From Moorena sp. SIOASIH (GTDB lineage Bacteria; Cyanobacteriota; Cyanobacteriia; Cyanobacteriales; Coleofasciculaceae), in NCBI RefSeq assembly GCF_010671925.1, contig NZ_JAAHIH010000007.1, forward strand, positions 370,457 to 434,456: DNA of 64,000 bases. Reading direction: 5' to 3'. Made by a program: the position numbers and the translations under genes. Under the pieces are notes generated by a model, which saw nothing but the letters and a program-made list of their open reading frames with translations, was not told the origin of the DNA and made no database searches. Below, piece after piece: positions 54,335 through 63,562 of the stretch (the stretch's first letter is position 1; every line of letters starts with the position of its first letter).

Positions 54335-54958
54335 TTAACGACCCAGCCAAATCTTAATCTGGTCAACCAGACTTGTGCCACCAAACCATAGGGCAAACAT
54401 AATTGAGATGGAGAGGCTTGCTCCGATCAAGCACAGCACTAAACCGGCTAGGCTAATTGCACCATCATCTTCAGTTAAGCCAAAACCAGTTATAAAAATT
54501 CCCATAGCTGGAAGGGTATTTGTTCCTGGAATTGGAATCATCATCGAAATTGACATTAATGCGATCGCACTCCCCATAAATATCCGACCAGGCAAACTGG
54601 TACAAATATAGCTTAGGCGAGGACGGGTCACTGCCTCAATCCGCCGCAACCAAGGGAGTCCTATTTTCAGAAAACCCTGTACCGTTTCCAGTTTCATTGT
54701 CCCATTCATCATCTTCTTGGGTAGCCAGGGGCGTTTGGCACCAACGATGAGCTGAATAGCCAACAAGAAGATCACAATCGCAAAGGGAATCGAATAACCC
54801 GGTGCTGGAACTGGCAAAGCGGAAGGTAGGGATAGGATAACGAATAGAAACCCAAAAATACGTTCCCCCGCTAGGGTCAAAATATCTGCCAGCTTTACCT
54901 GAGGCTCTCGCTCTTCCTCAAAAAAATAGCGCTGTAGTTCTACAGAGAGTTTAGCCAT
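54335..54958 (-). CDS. ExoD-like exopolysaccharide synthesis membrane protein
   Basis: 207 residues. ExoD family features are LADILTLAGERIFGFLFVIL, LPSALPVPAPGYSIPFAIVI and IPIPGTNTLPAMGIFITGFG, with four hydrophobic segments. The family was named for a Rhizobium gene affecting exopolysaccharide; the biochemical role is not known. An independent minus-strand unit; start at the ATG 54958. Confidence 0.88.
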   Translation of the reverse strand: MAKLSVELQRYFFEEEREPQVKLADILTLAGERIFGFLFVILSLPSALPVPAPGYSIPFAIVIFLLAIQLIVGAKRPWLPKKMMNGTMKLETVQGFLKIGLPWLRRIEAVTRPRLSYICTSLPGRIFMGSAIALMSISMMIPIPGTNTLPAMGIFITGFGLTEDDGAISLAGLVLCLIGASLSISIMFALWFGGTSLVDQIKIWLGR

Positions 54959-55036
54959 TCAGTAGTGATTAGTTATAAAAGTTAATATACTAATATATAC
55001 TAATCTTTCTAGCACTTACCCTGAAATTACCTAAGA

Positions 55037-55840
55037 TTAATTGCTAGCTGTGCAGCAATTGACAAATGGTTTGTTAGCGATCGCTTCTAACCCCACTGAT
55101 TTGATCAGATTTACCCATGCTTGGGGCTGGGAATCCCGTAACTGGGCGACAGTAGTCACAGTTTCTTGCCAAATCATAGCCTTAGCATATAGCTTGGCTT
55201 GTTCTAAGGTATTTTGCTCCTGCTCTAGATTAAGCGCTAATTCTGGACTAAGTTCAGTACGCTGGAGTATTCCTTTAACCCACTGATCTCGGCTACGCTC
55301 TTGAGGATCGCAAACGAGTACGAAAAACCACTTGTATTCCTTACCCATAGTCAGAGGTACAGTTTTCGGCACGCTCAGTTGCACAATACCGTTCGCGTTA
55401 TCCAGGCTCACGCTGGTCAGGTACACCTCTTGATCCTGGTCATCAATTAACACAAATTCTGCAACAGTAGCTGTAGTTTTGGGGACATACCAGAACAGTG
55501 TAGGATTATCTGCCACTGTTTTGACCAGATTATTGGCAGGCACGATAGCAGTCAAAGGGATGTCACCGTTGTCAGTACAGGAATAGCTACGAGACCCTCC
55601 TCCTGCTGTTCTTGTAGGTCCTCCTCGTTCTGGTACTGGTGGAAATTCAATCATCCATGTCCCAGCCCCAAGGGTTTTAGACGGTGACCCTCGCTCTGGT
55701 GGTGCTGGGAATTGTAAACCAACTTCATGGTGTGGGTATGACTGTGCGAGTAACCGGGGTGCCGTCAAGTCATTTACCAGTGCAGCCGACAGCATAGTAG
55801 TAAGCACTGCCAGATAGGTTGGAGTTTGTTGCCATATCAT
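55037..55840 (-). CDS. DUF928 exported protein
   Basis: About 268 residues from the ATG at 55840, with a hydrophobic N-terminal signal region (LAVLTTMLSAALVNDLTAPR). Two copies of an FP.PPERG motif (FPAPPERGSPSKT; FPPVPERGGPTRT), then DUF928 features NPTLFWYVP and YKWFFVLVCDPQERS. A paralogue of 44694-45545. Unusually, no cyclase or kinase adjoins it. Confidence 0.82.
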   Translation of the reverse strand: MIWQQTPTYLAVLTTMLSAALVNDLTAPRLLAQSYPHHEVGLQFPAPPERGSPSKTLGAGTWMIEFPPVPERGGPTRTAGGGSRSYSCTDNGDIPLTAIVPANNLVKTVADNPTLFWYVPKTTATVAEFVLIDDQDQEVYLTSVSLDNANGIVQLSVPKTVPLTMGKEYKWFFVLVCDPQERSRDQWVKGILQRTELSPELALNLEQEQNTLEQAKLYAKAMIWQETVTTVAQLRDSQPQAWVNLIKSVGLEAIANKPFVNCCTASN

Positions 55841-56913
55841 GATCAATCACCCTACTCATTAATAGGCCTCTTGCAAAAGTCCATTTTTGCTATTGGGCTA
55901 TAGTATTTATCACCCTCTTTTTAAAAATTTATGCAAGATTCTATATAATTTTATAATTTGCCGTTATCTATCGTTATCTATATAGTTTACGCACTTCTAA
56001 AAAACATCCATAATCTCTAAAAATCACCCATAATCCGCTTTCGCAACTGGTATTTGCCTATCTTCCCTTCTTCTTCAGTACTAAAGCCGTAACTCTACCC
56101 TACAGGTAGAGTTTGGTACCCAGTTTTGGGTAAGTTCTGTTCGTCCAAGGATTGCGGCTAATCTCACACCTTATTCAGCGGGCTAATTGCTAATTATTTT
56201 TAATTAATTGATAGATCACTCTGGTTATGAACTTGGGTATTTATGTATTTAATCCCAATTTACCATCAAAGGTATTGGTATTATTCCCATATTCTATCCC
56301 AAAATCGCAATAATCTCAAGTGCAACATTTAACCTGTACAAACCTACTTACAAGCAGATAGGACGATGGTATAGCAAAGCCTGAAAACTAATGGTTGTTG
56401 CCGACAAAGCAATGCCAAAGGCATTGCGCTAATTTTATTGATGGAGGCTCCCGGCCTACTCTCAAACCGCACTGTAACTGGGAGCATCCCATTTTGGAAA
56501 CAATATTACCCAAAGCAACGATATTTCAAGGGTTTCAGCCCCCTAAAAAGAGCTAACGTGCCAAAATGGGATGCTCCCCTGTAACTTCAATCAGTCCATT
56601 ATTTTACGTCGCTTAACTTACGACCAGCTGATCAGCTTTTAGTTCTTCTTTGGGCGGTAGTGTTCCGAAGTTAAACAAGTTACTAACTTATTTGAGTGTA
56701 AAACAATGAATAGTGTTTGACAAGGTTTAGATAGCTATAAGCCTAGTTGCACCTCCGCTTAATCACTTTTTTGGGTCAGGGTAATCGATAGTCAGGAATA
56801 GTCAACTACCAATTACCCATGACCCATGATCTATTACCTATTACCCATAACCCATTACCCGATCAGGGAGATCAGGATTATTGAACCGGAATTGTCAACG
56901 GATTACCCTAGTT
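55841..56913. other. Long intergenic region upstream of DUF928 and downstream of ahcY
   Basis: About 1.07 kb without a gene. A hairpin AACTCTACC/GGTAGAGTT is at 56091-56112, a 99-bp inverted-repeat element at 56480-56578, and TTACCCAT-like tandem words near 56814-56855. Nothing else is recognisable. Confidence 0.55.
56480..56578. mobile_element. GGGAGCATCCCATTTTGG MITE
   Basis: 99 bp with a perfect 18-bp terminal inverted repeat (GGGAGCATCCCATTTTGG / CCAAAATGGGATGCTCCC) and a perfect 8-bp flanking duplication CTGTAACT (56472-56479 and 56579-56586). No coding capacity. Confidence 0.9.
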
Positions 56914-58191
56914 TTAGGTACCAGAAGTCCAAGAGTTGATGTACTCGATTTGGTCTGGGGTGAGGCTATCAATGTTAATGCCCATTGCTTGTAACTTCAA
57001 CCGCGCAATGTCCTTATCCACTGCTTCAGGGATGGAGTGTAAACCTGGTTCAATGGAGCCTTTGTTTTTGACTAGGTATTCACAGGCCAAAGCTTGGTTA
57101 GCAAAGCTCATGTCCATCACCGCACTGGGATGACCTTCAGCTGCTGCCAGGTTAATCAGGCGTCCTTCACCCAGTACCACAACGGATTTACCATTTTTCA
57201 AACAGTACTCTTGGGTAAAGTTCCGTACTTCTTTGACTTCCGTTGCCATTTCCCCTAAGGACTTGAGGTCAATTTCAATATCGAAGTGACCAGAGTTGCA
57301 CACCATTGCGCCATCTTTCATCACCTCGAAATGCTCAGGGCGAATCACGTGCTTGTTTCCAGTAACTGTGACAAACAAGTCACCTAAGGGAGCAGCTTCT
57401 TCCATCGGCATTACCCGGAAGCCATCCATTACAGCTTCAATGGCTTTAGTGGGGTCAATTTCAGTAACAATGACATTGGCTCCCAGTCCCCGAGCTCGAA
57501 GTGCTGTGCCTTTGCCACACCAGCCATAACCGGCCACAACCACGTTTTTACCAGCTAGCAACACGTTGGTGGCGCGGATAATACCATCAAGGGTAGATTG
57601 ACCAGTACCGTAGCGATTGTCAAAGAAGTGTTTGGTGTCAGCATCATTAACATTCATTGCCGGGAATGTCAACACCCCGTCATTGAACATAGCCCGAAGA
57701 CGGACAATGCCAGTGGTGGTTTCTTCGGTGGTACCAATGATATCACCGAGCTGGTGTTGGCGCTCTTTTACCAGAGTGGCGGTAACATCGCTACCATCAT
57801 CGATTATGATGTTGGGTTTGTGATCCAGGGCAATTTCAACGTGGCGGTGATAGGTTTCGTTATCTTCTCCTTTGATGGCAAATACAGGAATCTCATGATC
57901 AACCACTAAGCTAGCCGCTACATCATCTTGGGTTGAGAGAGGGTTGCTGGCAATCAGCAGAGCATCAGCACCAGCAGCCTTGAGTGCGATCGCTAAATGG
58001 GCAGTTTCGGTGGTTACGTGACAGCAAGCAACTAAACGAATTCCTTCTAAAGGCTTTTCTTGGGCAAAGCGGTCTCGAATTTGCTTGAGCACTGGCATCT
58101 CCCGTCCAGCCCATTCAATCCGCTGCTTTCCTTTTGGTGCCAGAGACAGGTCTTTAACTTCGTGTTTTATCCTAGTCGCAGTTGCAATCAT
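56914..58191 (-). CDS. ahcY: S-adenosylhomocysteine hydrolase
   Basis: 425 residues. NAD-binding GYGWCGKGTALRARGLGANV, substrate-site segments (ACCHVTTETAHLAIAL; NVNDADTKHFFDNRYGTGQS) and HFDIEIDL are intact. It cleaves S-adenosylhomocysteine to adenosine and homocysteine, sustaining methylation cycles. The C terminus (INSWTSGT) is the short type seen in many bacteria. It lies alone; the start is the ATG at 58191. Confidence 0.96.
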   Translation of the reverse strand: MIATATRIKHEVKDLSLAPKGKQRIEWAGREMPVLKQIRDRFAQEKPLEGIRLVACCHVTTETAHLAIALKAAGADALLIASNPLSTQDDVAASLVVDHEIPVFAIKGEDNETYHRHVEIALDHKPNIIIDDGSDVTATLVKERQHQLGDIIGTTEETTTGIVRLRAMFNDGVLTFPAMNVNDADTKHFFDNRYGTGQSTLDGIIRATNVLLAGKNVVVAGYGWCGKGTALRARGLGANVIVTEIDPTKAIEAVMDGFRVMPMEEAAPLGDLFVTVTGNKHVIRPEHFEVMKDGAMVCNSGHFDIEIDLKSLGEMATEVKEVRNFTQEYCLKNGKSVVVLGEGRLINLAAAEGHPSAVMDMSFANQALACEYLVKNKGSIEPGLHSIPEAVDKDIARLKLQAMGINIDSLTPDQIEYINSWTSGT

Positions 58192-58665
58192 CAGGTTTTG
58201 TGTTTTAGTTAACGTTTCTTAGTTTAGCCTTGATTAGTTTAACGTGTTGGAGAAAGTTCCACCGGATGGGAAAGCTTTATCAAAATTCTGATTAAACCCG
58301 CTGAGATTTAAGATAGTTTACAGATTTCTACCATCAACGGGTGATAAGGAACTCATTTCGATGTAGGAAATTGGCTAGTTTTTTCAGGAGACAGGAGACT
58401 CAATGGCAGCAAGCCATCATAGGATTTACTATAGCGGTTTTCAATTATGTGAGGTACATTTTTAGGGACTTCGTAGCAGGAAATTTGGAGCAGGTATCAG
58501 TTAATTCACAAGATGTAATATGTAATCTGCTAAAAAATATTGTACCTCATTAGACTTAAAAAAGCTATCCTGACCAGTCCTAAATTAGTATATTTGTACT
58601 ATAATAAAGAGAGCGAGTTGACGGTCAGCTGATCTGATGTAAACCCCTAATCAAGGTTTTTCCCC
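58192..58665. other. Intergenic region with an inverted-repeat element
   Basis: ahcY's upstream region, then the element at 58431-58568. The reading frame 58341-58553 runs through that element and is rejected as a gene. Confidence 0.5.
58431..58568. mobile_element. ATAGC...GAGGTAC inverted-repeat element, copy 4
   Basis: 138 bp, from ATAGCGGTTTTCAATTATG to AAAAAAGCTAT. The inner blocks GTGAGGTACA and TGTACCTCAT are perfectly opposed over nine bases. It lacks the heptamer centre of copies 1-3. Confidence 0.65.
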
Positions 58666-58932
58666 ATGAAGAAGCACTATATCCTGAGCATCAATCCCAA
58701 TGCCGACTACCAATGGGAGCAGTGTACGTTAAGAGATCCGATTACGGCAGAACGACCAGACTTTGCTGGTTTGATTGCCCAAGCTGTGGCAGATCAAACT
58801 GGTTCTTATTTAGTGGCAGTTAATATTGAGGTAGAAGTATTAGAGCAAGCAGCACAGCCCCAAGCTCAGAAAGTGCGGGTTGATTTGCCAGTGGTTCCTG
58901 TGGAAGTGCAACCATCAGGATTAGTAGCATAA
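58666..58932 (+). CDS. Small conserved-looking hypothetical protein
   Basis: 88 residues, acidic, starting MKKHYILSINPNADYQWEQC; the C terminus has Gln/Val/Pro-rich text (QKVRVDLPVVPVEVQPSG). No family or membrane segment recognised. It is convergent with ccmK4; AACCCGCA/TGCGGGTT arms (58973-59031) could form a shared terminator. The ATG follows TTTCCCC with no strong ribosome site. Confidence 0.5.
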   Translation: MKKHYILSINPNADYQWEQCTLRDPITAERPDFAGLIAQAVADQTGSYLVAVNIEVEVLEQAAQPQAQKVRVDLPVVPVEVQPSGLVA

Positions 58933-59043
58933 GTTGTACCGAACCCGGTCCTGACAGAAATGTAGCTTCAACCCGCATTCAACAACCGCTCCCTTATCGG
59001 GTCAAACCTAGGCTTGGTGCGGGTTTAGCTAAAACCAAAAAGC

Positions 59044-59406
59044 TTAACGAGAAAAACCGTTCCCCCGCCCGATGATGGGATTTTCCACAGCTTCTCGGTA
59101 CTGTTCAACGGCTTCAGTGTAGGCAATGGGCAGAACACACTCGACGTTTTCATGGGGACGAGGAATGATTACCCAGGATTCCAGGGTAGCGCCATGGGCT
59201 TTTTCGACGGCTGCAATACCGGCATCCATAGCTGTTTTTACTTCCGAAACATCCCCCCGAATATTGATATTGAAGCGGGCGCTACCAACTCTGATGTAGC
59301 CTACTAAGGTAACCCTACCGGCTTTAACCATAGCATCTGCTGCTGCGAGTATACCAGGAAAGCCTTTGGTTTCGAGAGATCCAACCGCCACTGTGGACAT
59401 AGCCAA
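59044..59406 (-). CDS. ccmK4: Carboxysome shell protein CcmK4-like
   Basis: 120 residues, one BMC domain (VGSLETKGFPGILAAADAMV; IIPRPHENVECVLP). The hexamer pore loop is in NINIRGDVSEV-adjacent text (RVGSARFNI). Length and the RPHENV segment fit CcmK4 rather than the main-operon CcmK1/K2. It forms or tunes shell facets. Downstream partner of ccmK3, from which it is separated by an inserted repeat element. Confidence 0.88.
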   Translation of the reverse strand: MAMSTVAVGSLETKGFPGILAAADAMVKAGRVTLVGYIRVGSARFNINIRGDVSEVKTAMDAGIAAVEKAHGATLESWVIIPRPHENVECVLPIAYTEAVEQYREAVENPIIGRGNGFSR

Positions 59407-59480
59407 ACTCCTTACTTTGTTGAATTATTTTAAACTCAGGAACTATTGTACGAATCTTCGCTACCGATTCGGCTTAATAC

Positions 59481-59692
59481 GTAAGCTATCAGCTATCAGC
59501 TATCAGCTATCTGCTATCTGCTATCTGCTAATGCGCTACAGATGGTGCTACTTGATGTGCTTATGGGCAATTAGGACGCTACGGAACTTTTGAATCAAAC
59601 AAGTAAGCAAAATTTTAATCTGAGTTATGGAAACCACCTCAAGCAGCGTGAGCCTTTAGCTGACGGCTGACCGCTGACGGCTGAATGCTTAC
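59481..59692. mobile_element. GTAAGC-family MITE-like element, copy 6
   Basis: 212 bp from GTAAGCTATCAGC to GCTGAATGCTTAC, with a perfect 8-bp duplication CTTAATAC (59473-59480, 59693-59700). The core reads CTTTTGAATCAAACAAGTAAG. It sits between ccmK3 and ccmK4. Confidence 0.88.
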
Positions 59693-59717
59693 CTTAATAC
59701 TGATTCAGCCTATTGGT

Positions 59718-60029
59718 TTAAAATGTTCGGAACTCTTCGACTTTGCTACTGTAGTGGATGGGCAACACTGTGTCCACATTTTCATTAGGGTTGGGAATGA
59801 TATAGTAAGCCATCAGCTCGGCACCGTAGGTTTTCTCTACGGCTTCCAGCCCAGCTGCTACCGCGACGTTTACCTCGGATATTTTACCACGGACGCTAAC
59901 CATAAACCGACCTTTCTCAGATTTATCATAGGATACCAGTGTCACTGCCCCTGCTTTGACCATGGCGTCTGCTGCGGCTAGTACCCCTGGGAAACCTAGG
60001 GTCTCAATGGTTCCAACTGCTGCTGGCAT
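59718..60029 (-). CDS. ccmK3: Carboxysome shell protein CcmK3-like
   Basis: 103 residues, one BMC domain (VGTIETLGFPGVLAAADAMV; YYIIPNPNENVDTVLPIHYS). The NPNENV segment and the short length match CcmK3, which in cyanobacteria is paired with ccmK4 and can form mixed hexamers with it. The first gene of the pair on the minus strand; about 310 bases instead of the usual short spacer precede ccmK4. Confidence 0.88.
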   Translation of the reverse strand: MPAAVGTIETLGFPGVLAAADAMVKAGAVTLVSYDKSEKGRFMVSVRGKISEVNVAVAAGLEAVEKTYGAELMAYYIIPNPNENVDTVLPIHYSSKVEEFRTF

Positions 60030-60167
60030 TGTGTTCTACTCCGGACGAAAAGTGGGTTAAATCTGATTGTACTGGAGTTATTAGGCAAAATATATCCTGG
60101 CTTGCCTAAAATGTTAACATTTAAAATTTAAACTAGAAAATATTGAAATTTAACAATAAAATTTAAC

Positions 60168-60377
60168 GTAAGCATTCAGCCGTCAGCTATCAGCTATCAG
60201 CTATTAGCGAGTAGGCGCTTTAACTGCACTGGGTCGGATCAGTAAAACGAGCAGGGATTGTCAACCAGCCATATTCGTTCGTAAGCTTGTTTACTACCTC
60301 CCGTTGATTAGTTAATTAGCTGACGGCTGTTCGCGTAGCGTGAGCTTTTAGCTCACGGCTGATAGCTGAATGCTTAC
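60168..60377. mobile_element. GTAAGC-family MITE-like element, copy 7
   Basis: 210 bp with ends GTAAGCATTCAGC / GCTGAATGCTTAC and a perfect 8-bp duplication AATTTAAC (60160-60167, 60378-60385). Its centre carries unusual sequence (CTGGGTCGGATCAGTAAAAC). It lies about 140 bases upstream of the ccmK3 start. Confidence 0.88.
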
Positions 60378-60402
60378 AATTTAACAATTAATAAAACTTG
60401 AG

Positions 60403-60733
60403 GTAAGCTATCAGCGTGTCGCGTATCAGCAATTAGCGCTACAGATGGTGCTACAGATGGTGCTATCAGCTATCAGCGATTAGCGCGATACGCACGCTAC
60501 TAATGGTACTTTTCTTGAGGTGCTTTTTAATAACAGAGGTAAGCATTCGTTTAATCTGACTTACGGAAAGCACCTCAAGTAGCGTGGCCTTGGCCTTTGG
60601 CCACGCTACGCGAATGGCCAAGGGCTTGTTGCCAGACTTTAAATTATCATTAATTTTGAGCTATTAAATTCTCCTGTTTGCCCATTGGCGCACGCTACGC
60701 TGGGTTGATTTTAGCTGTCAGCTGAATGCTTAC
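60403..60733. mobile_element. GTAAGC-family MITE-like element, copy 8 (long)
   Basis: 331 bp from GTAAGCTATCAGC to GCTGAATGCTTAC, flanked by a perfect 8-bp duplication AACTTGAG (60395-60402, 60734-60741). It contains duplicated CTACAGATGGTG, a CGTAGCG palindrome and about 60 bp of unrelated AT-rich sequence. Its right end overlaps the last codons of the GAF gene. Confidence 0.88.
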
Positions 60734-61752
60734 AACTTGAGTCTGGTGAGTTTTTTTAGGCTCTTGCGCACCTGTTTTTCTTTCTCCTGAAGTTCAGTAA
60801 TCAGTTTTTGATTATAGGGATCGATAATCCCTGAGTTACTTTCTGAATTTACCCAAAGTTTACGGGCTAGTTGGAAACATAACTGACATCGTTCTAAATT
60901 TCTCAAAATTGAAGGATTAAATTGAGCAAAAAGTTCTTCATCTTTTTTGGTAAACCCCTTTAGATCAATTCTTTCATACAAGTCATCATTTGGATTAATA
61001 TCTGGCTTTAACTTATTAATTAATTGTACCACAGCAATTAAATTTTTTTCCTGATTCAACACCGGCCAAGCTAGCATAGTATAGGTTCGGTAACCGGTAA
61101 TTTTGTCGATTCTTTTCGCTTCTTGAGAGCGTGGATCGTCATAGACATCAAAGGGAACATTAATAATGCTTAAGGAGGTAGCAGCTGCACCAGCAATTCC
61201 TTTATCTGCTGGAATATCAATGACTAGGGAGCCACCTTTACCATCATCAGCGTCAATGGAACCGAGGATATTACTATGCTCATCCAGTAAAAAAATACTG
61301 GTGCGGTCTGCTTTTAATATATTTCCGGCTTTTCGGGTCAGGCGACGTAACATTTCTTTGAGGGTGTCCACTAACTCCCCTAAAGCGTCATCAACGGTGT
61401 TCACCTCTTCGATAGGCTTTGGTTTTGCGTTCCCGTAGCGTGGTCTACGGCCAATCCCATCACTGGTATCTACGGTATCTACGTCATTGCTATCTACTTC
61501 AATCTCTGAGGATTTCACCGGAGTTTCCAGTAACTCTAAGCCAGCAATTTCTCGCCAGTTTAACTGCAATGCTTGACAAATTTCTACAAAGAAAAGACCT
61601 TTAATGGGCTTCCCGATCAGAAAAAGATTAACAATGGGCAAGTCTAAATCTAATTCATTAGCTAGGTCTATATCTCTTCCCCGACGCTTACGCTTCCAAA
61701 CTAATTTGACGGTTTCGAGATACTTAGGGTGTACACTATATAATTTGTCCAT
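60730..61752 (-). CDS. GAF-domain protein with N-terminal helix-turn-helix-like region
   Basis: 340 residues. The N terminus (residues 1-75; KYLETVKLVWKRKRRGRDID, ICQALQLNWREIAG) is typical of cyanobacterial regulators with a short DNA-binding-like region. A GAF domain spans about 130-275 (KADRTSIFLLDEHSNILGSI; MLAWPVLNQEKNLIAVVQLI). Residues near 98-111 (SDGIGRRPRYGNAKP) are encoded by an in-frame copy of the interspersed CGTAGCG repeat. The stop codon TAA comes from the end of the MITE-like element at 60403-60733; the ancestral C terminus would have read about two residues further. Ligand and output unknown. Confidence 0.82.
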   Translation of the reverse strand: MDKLYSVHPKYLETVKLVWKRKRRGRDIDLANELDLDLPIVNLFLIGKPIKGLFFVEICQALQLNWREIAGLELLETPVKSSEIEVDSNDVDTVDTSDGIGRRPRYGNAKPKPIEEVNTVDDALGELVDTLKEMLRRLTRKAGNILKADRTSIFLLDEHSNILGSIDADDGKGGSLVIDIPADKGIAGAAATSLSIINVPFDVYDDPRSQEAKRIDKITGYRTYTMLAWPVLNQEKNLIAVVQLINKLKPDINPNDDLYERIDLKGFTKKDEELFAQFNPSILRNLERCQLCFQLARKLWVNSESNSGIIDPYNQKLITELQEKEKQVRKSLKKLTRLKL

Positions 61753-62514
61753 TCTTTTTTGATTTGGGGAAAGCTGCTTATCTCAACTCCAACTGATTAG
61801 GGAGTAGCCAAAAAATAAAATACCAGTTTTTAGCTTTTCGGATAGGCCAAAAAAGTTGGTTTATTTTCAGTTTTATAGATTAAGTTAGGTTACCCACCCT
61901 ACTTTAATTGGTATTTTTTTAGACGCCAGTCCCTGATCTCAATCTATTGATTTTTATCGATATTCCGGACATTTGATGTCAATGGTCTAAGTCTCTAATA
62001 GGCTCATCCCATCAGTTAACTAGACTCCCTAGGTAGTTTTAACAAACTAGTTGCTGCTTTCAGCAGTGTATTCCGTTAGATGTTACTAGGTAATTAACCG
62101 TGCTTTATAATAACCTCTTAGGGTTGGAAGTTTTTGATGACGGTCACGGTATCAGCCACATCGTCTAGTTACCCTTACCCCCATTACTACCATGGTGAAG
62201 ATACCATAGTTTGTCTACAGTTGTCACACCTGATCAATAACCTGATCAATCAACAGATAATCGGTTATTTTGTTTGGCTATCACCTGCTGCTTCCAGTAA
62301 GCTTTAGGCAGCAGTATCAGTATAATAGTGCTTTTTGTGAAAAAGGTAAAGTCCTTTTCAGGAAGTGTAAGCAGTCAACTAATACGCTACGCCCATGGTA
62401 CAGAAACCGCTTCTGAGCAGTAAGCTAAATCATCCAGGAAAACTTAGACATTTTGCTGAGGAGCGCGAGTAGATCACTTATCCTGGACAACCCCCTCAAT
62501 ATGCTGATAGCTGA
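61753..62514. other. Intergenic region
   Basis: About 760 bases upstream of the GAF gene, AT-rich, without a gene, element or clear regulatory signal recognisable by eye. Confidence 0.5.
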
Positions 62515-63352
62515 CTAGGGATTTTGGATGGTTTTGTTAATAGGTTTTAATATTATCAAAACAGTGTAAAAATCATCTTTGTTATCAAGAGCGAATGTAT
62601 AGGATTGAGCATATTTAGGTGGCTTGTGGGTTGTCAGTTTTAGGAATTTAAACTCATTTCCATTGGTGATAAACCCCAGGATAGCTTGCTCTGGATTAGG
62701 ATTGGCCAACATATACGCTAAGACTTGGGTAATTCCCGCTGCCAAGGCATATTTTGTTCCTTTTGCTTCAATAACAGTAACGTAAGCATTCAGCAGTCAG
62801 CTGTCAGCCGTCAGCTTAAGATAAACCTTGAACGGTAGAATTTAATAGTTCGAGATTTTGTAAACATTCAGCCGTGAGCTAAAGGCTCACGCTACTTGAG
62901 GTGCTTATTTTATTCAAAAGCACTTCAAATAGCCTGGGCGTAGCCGATAAGCTGAAAGCTGATAGCTGATAGCTGAATACTTACACAGTAACCCATAATT
63001 CTGGTTGAAAAATCAGAATATCAATACGTCCAGTAAAAATCATACCCTCATCTTTGGAGGTGATTTTAACTTCTTTCTCTGCTGTGATTTCAAAGGGATG
63101 ACGATAAAATCCTGCTAGTCTGAGTAATGGCGATATTATCACCATTTTCAAGATCACTTCCAATAACGGAGACTCGGATAAGTACAGATACTCTTCTTTA
63201 ACTTGCCCTAGCAATTGTTTCTCAAAATCCGTCAGTTCCGGTAACTCGTATTGCCATTCTCGGAAAAACTGTTCATCATCCGTTCGTTCTAGATGGAATC
63301 TGTGTCTTAATTGACGTAAGGTAATCTATTTTGCAGGAATTGTTTGAACCAT
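62515..63352 (-). pseudogene. PD-(D/E)XK nuclease-like gene, broken by a nonsense codon and an inserted element
   Basis: Start region MVQTIPAK at 63352, then a TAG at codon 9 (63326-63328). The frame continues RQLRHRFHLERTDDEQFF, KQLLGQVKEEYLYL, then GRIDILIFQPELWVTV. At that point a 203-bp GTAAGC-family element (62782-62984) interrupts, and coding resumes VTVIEAKGTKYALAAGITQV. Joined, D...(I)EAK gives a PD-(D/E)XK-type active site, as in cyanobacterial restriction-like proteins of unknown role. It was probably a small cytoplasmic nuclease, now dead. Confidence 0.8.
62782..62984. mobile_element. GTAAGC-family MITE-like element, copy 9
   Basis: 203 bp, ends GTAAGCATTCAGC / GCTGAATACTTAC, perfect 8-bp duplication ACAGTAAC (62774-62781 and 62985-62992), core TTTTATTCAAAAGC. 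It is inserted in the coding sequence of a nuclease-like gene. Confidence 0.93.
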
Positions 63353-63562
63353 TGGTAGTTTAAAATTTATAATTTAGAGTTTAATTAATCGGACATAAGT
63401 GATTACACAGTCCCTGATTTATTTATAGCAATTTTCGTAAGTATTCAGCGATCAGCGATCAGCTTCTTCTTTAAATTGCGATAATGCAATAGTTTTTTAG
63501 AACCCTTGTATCTTACTAATCCCATTAATCTCACTAATCCCAGTTGCCCCACTACTTGAGAT

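Noticed and set aside
58341..58553. 70-codon plus-strand frame
   Set aside because: More than half lies in the inverted-repeat element at 58431-58568.
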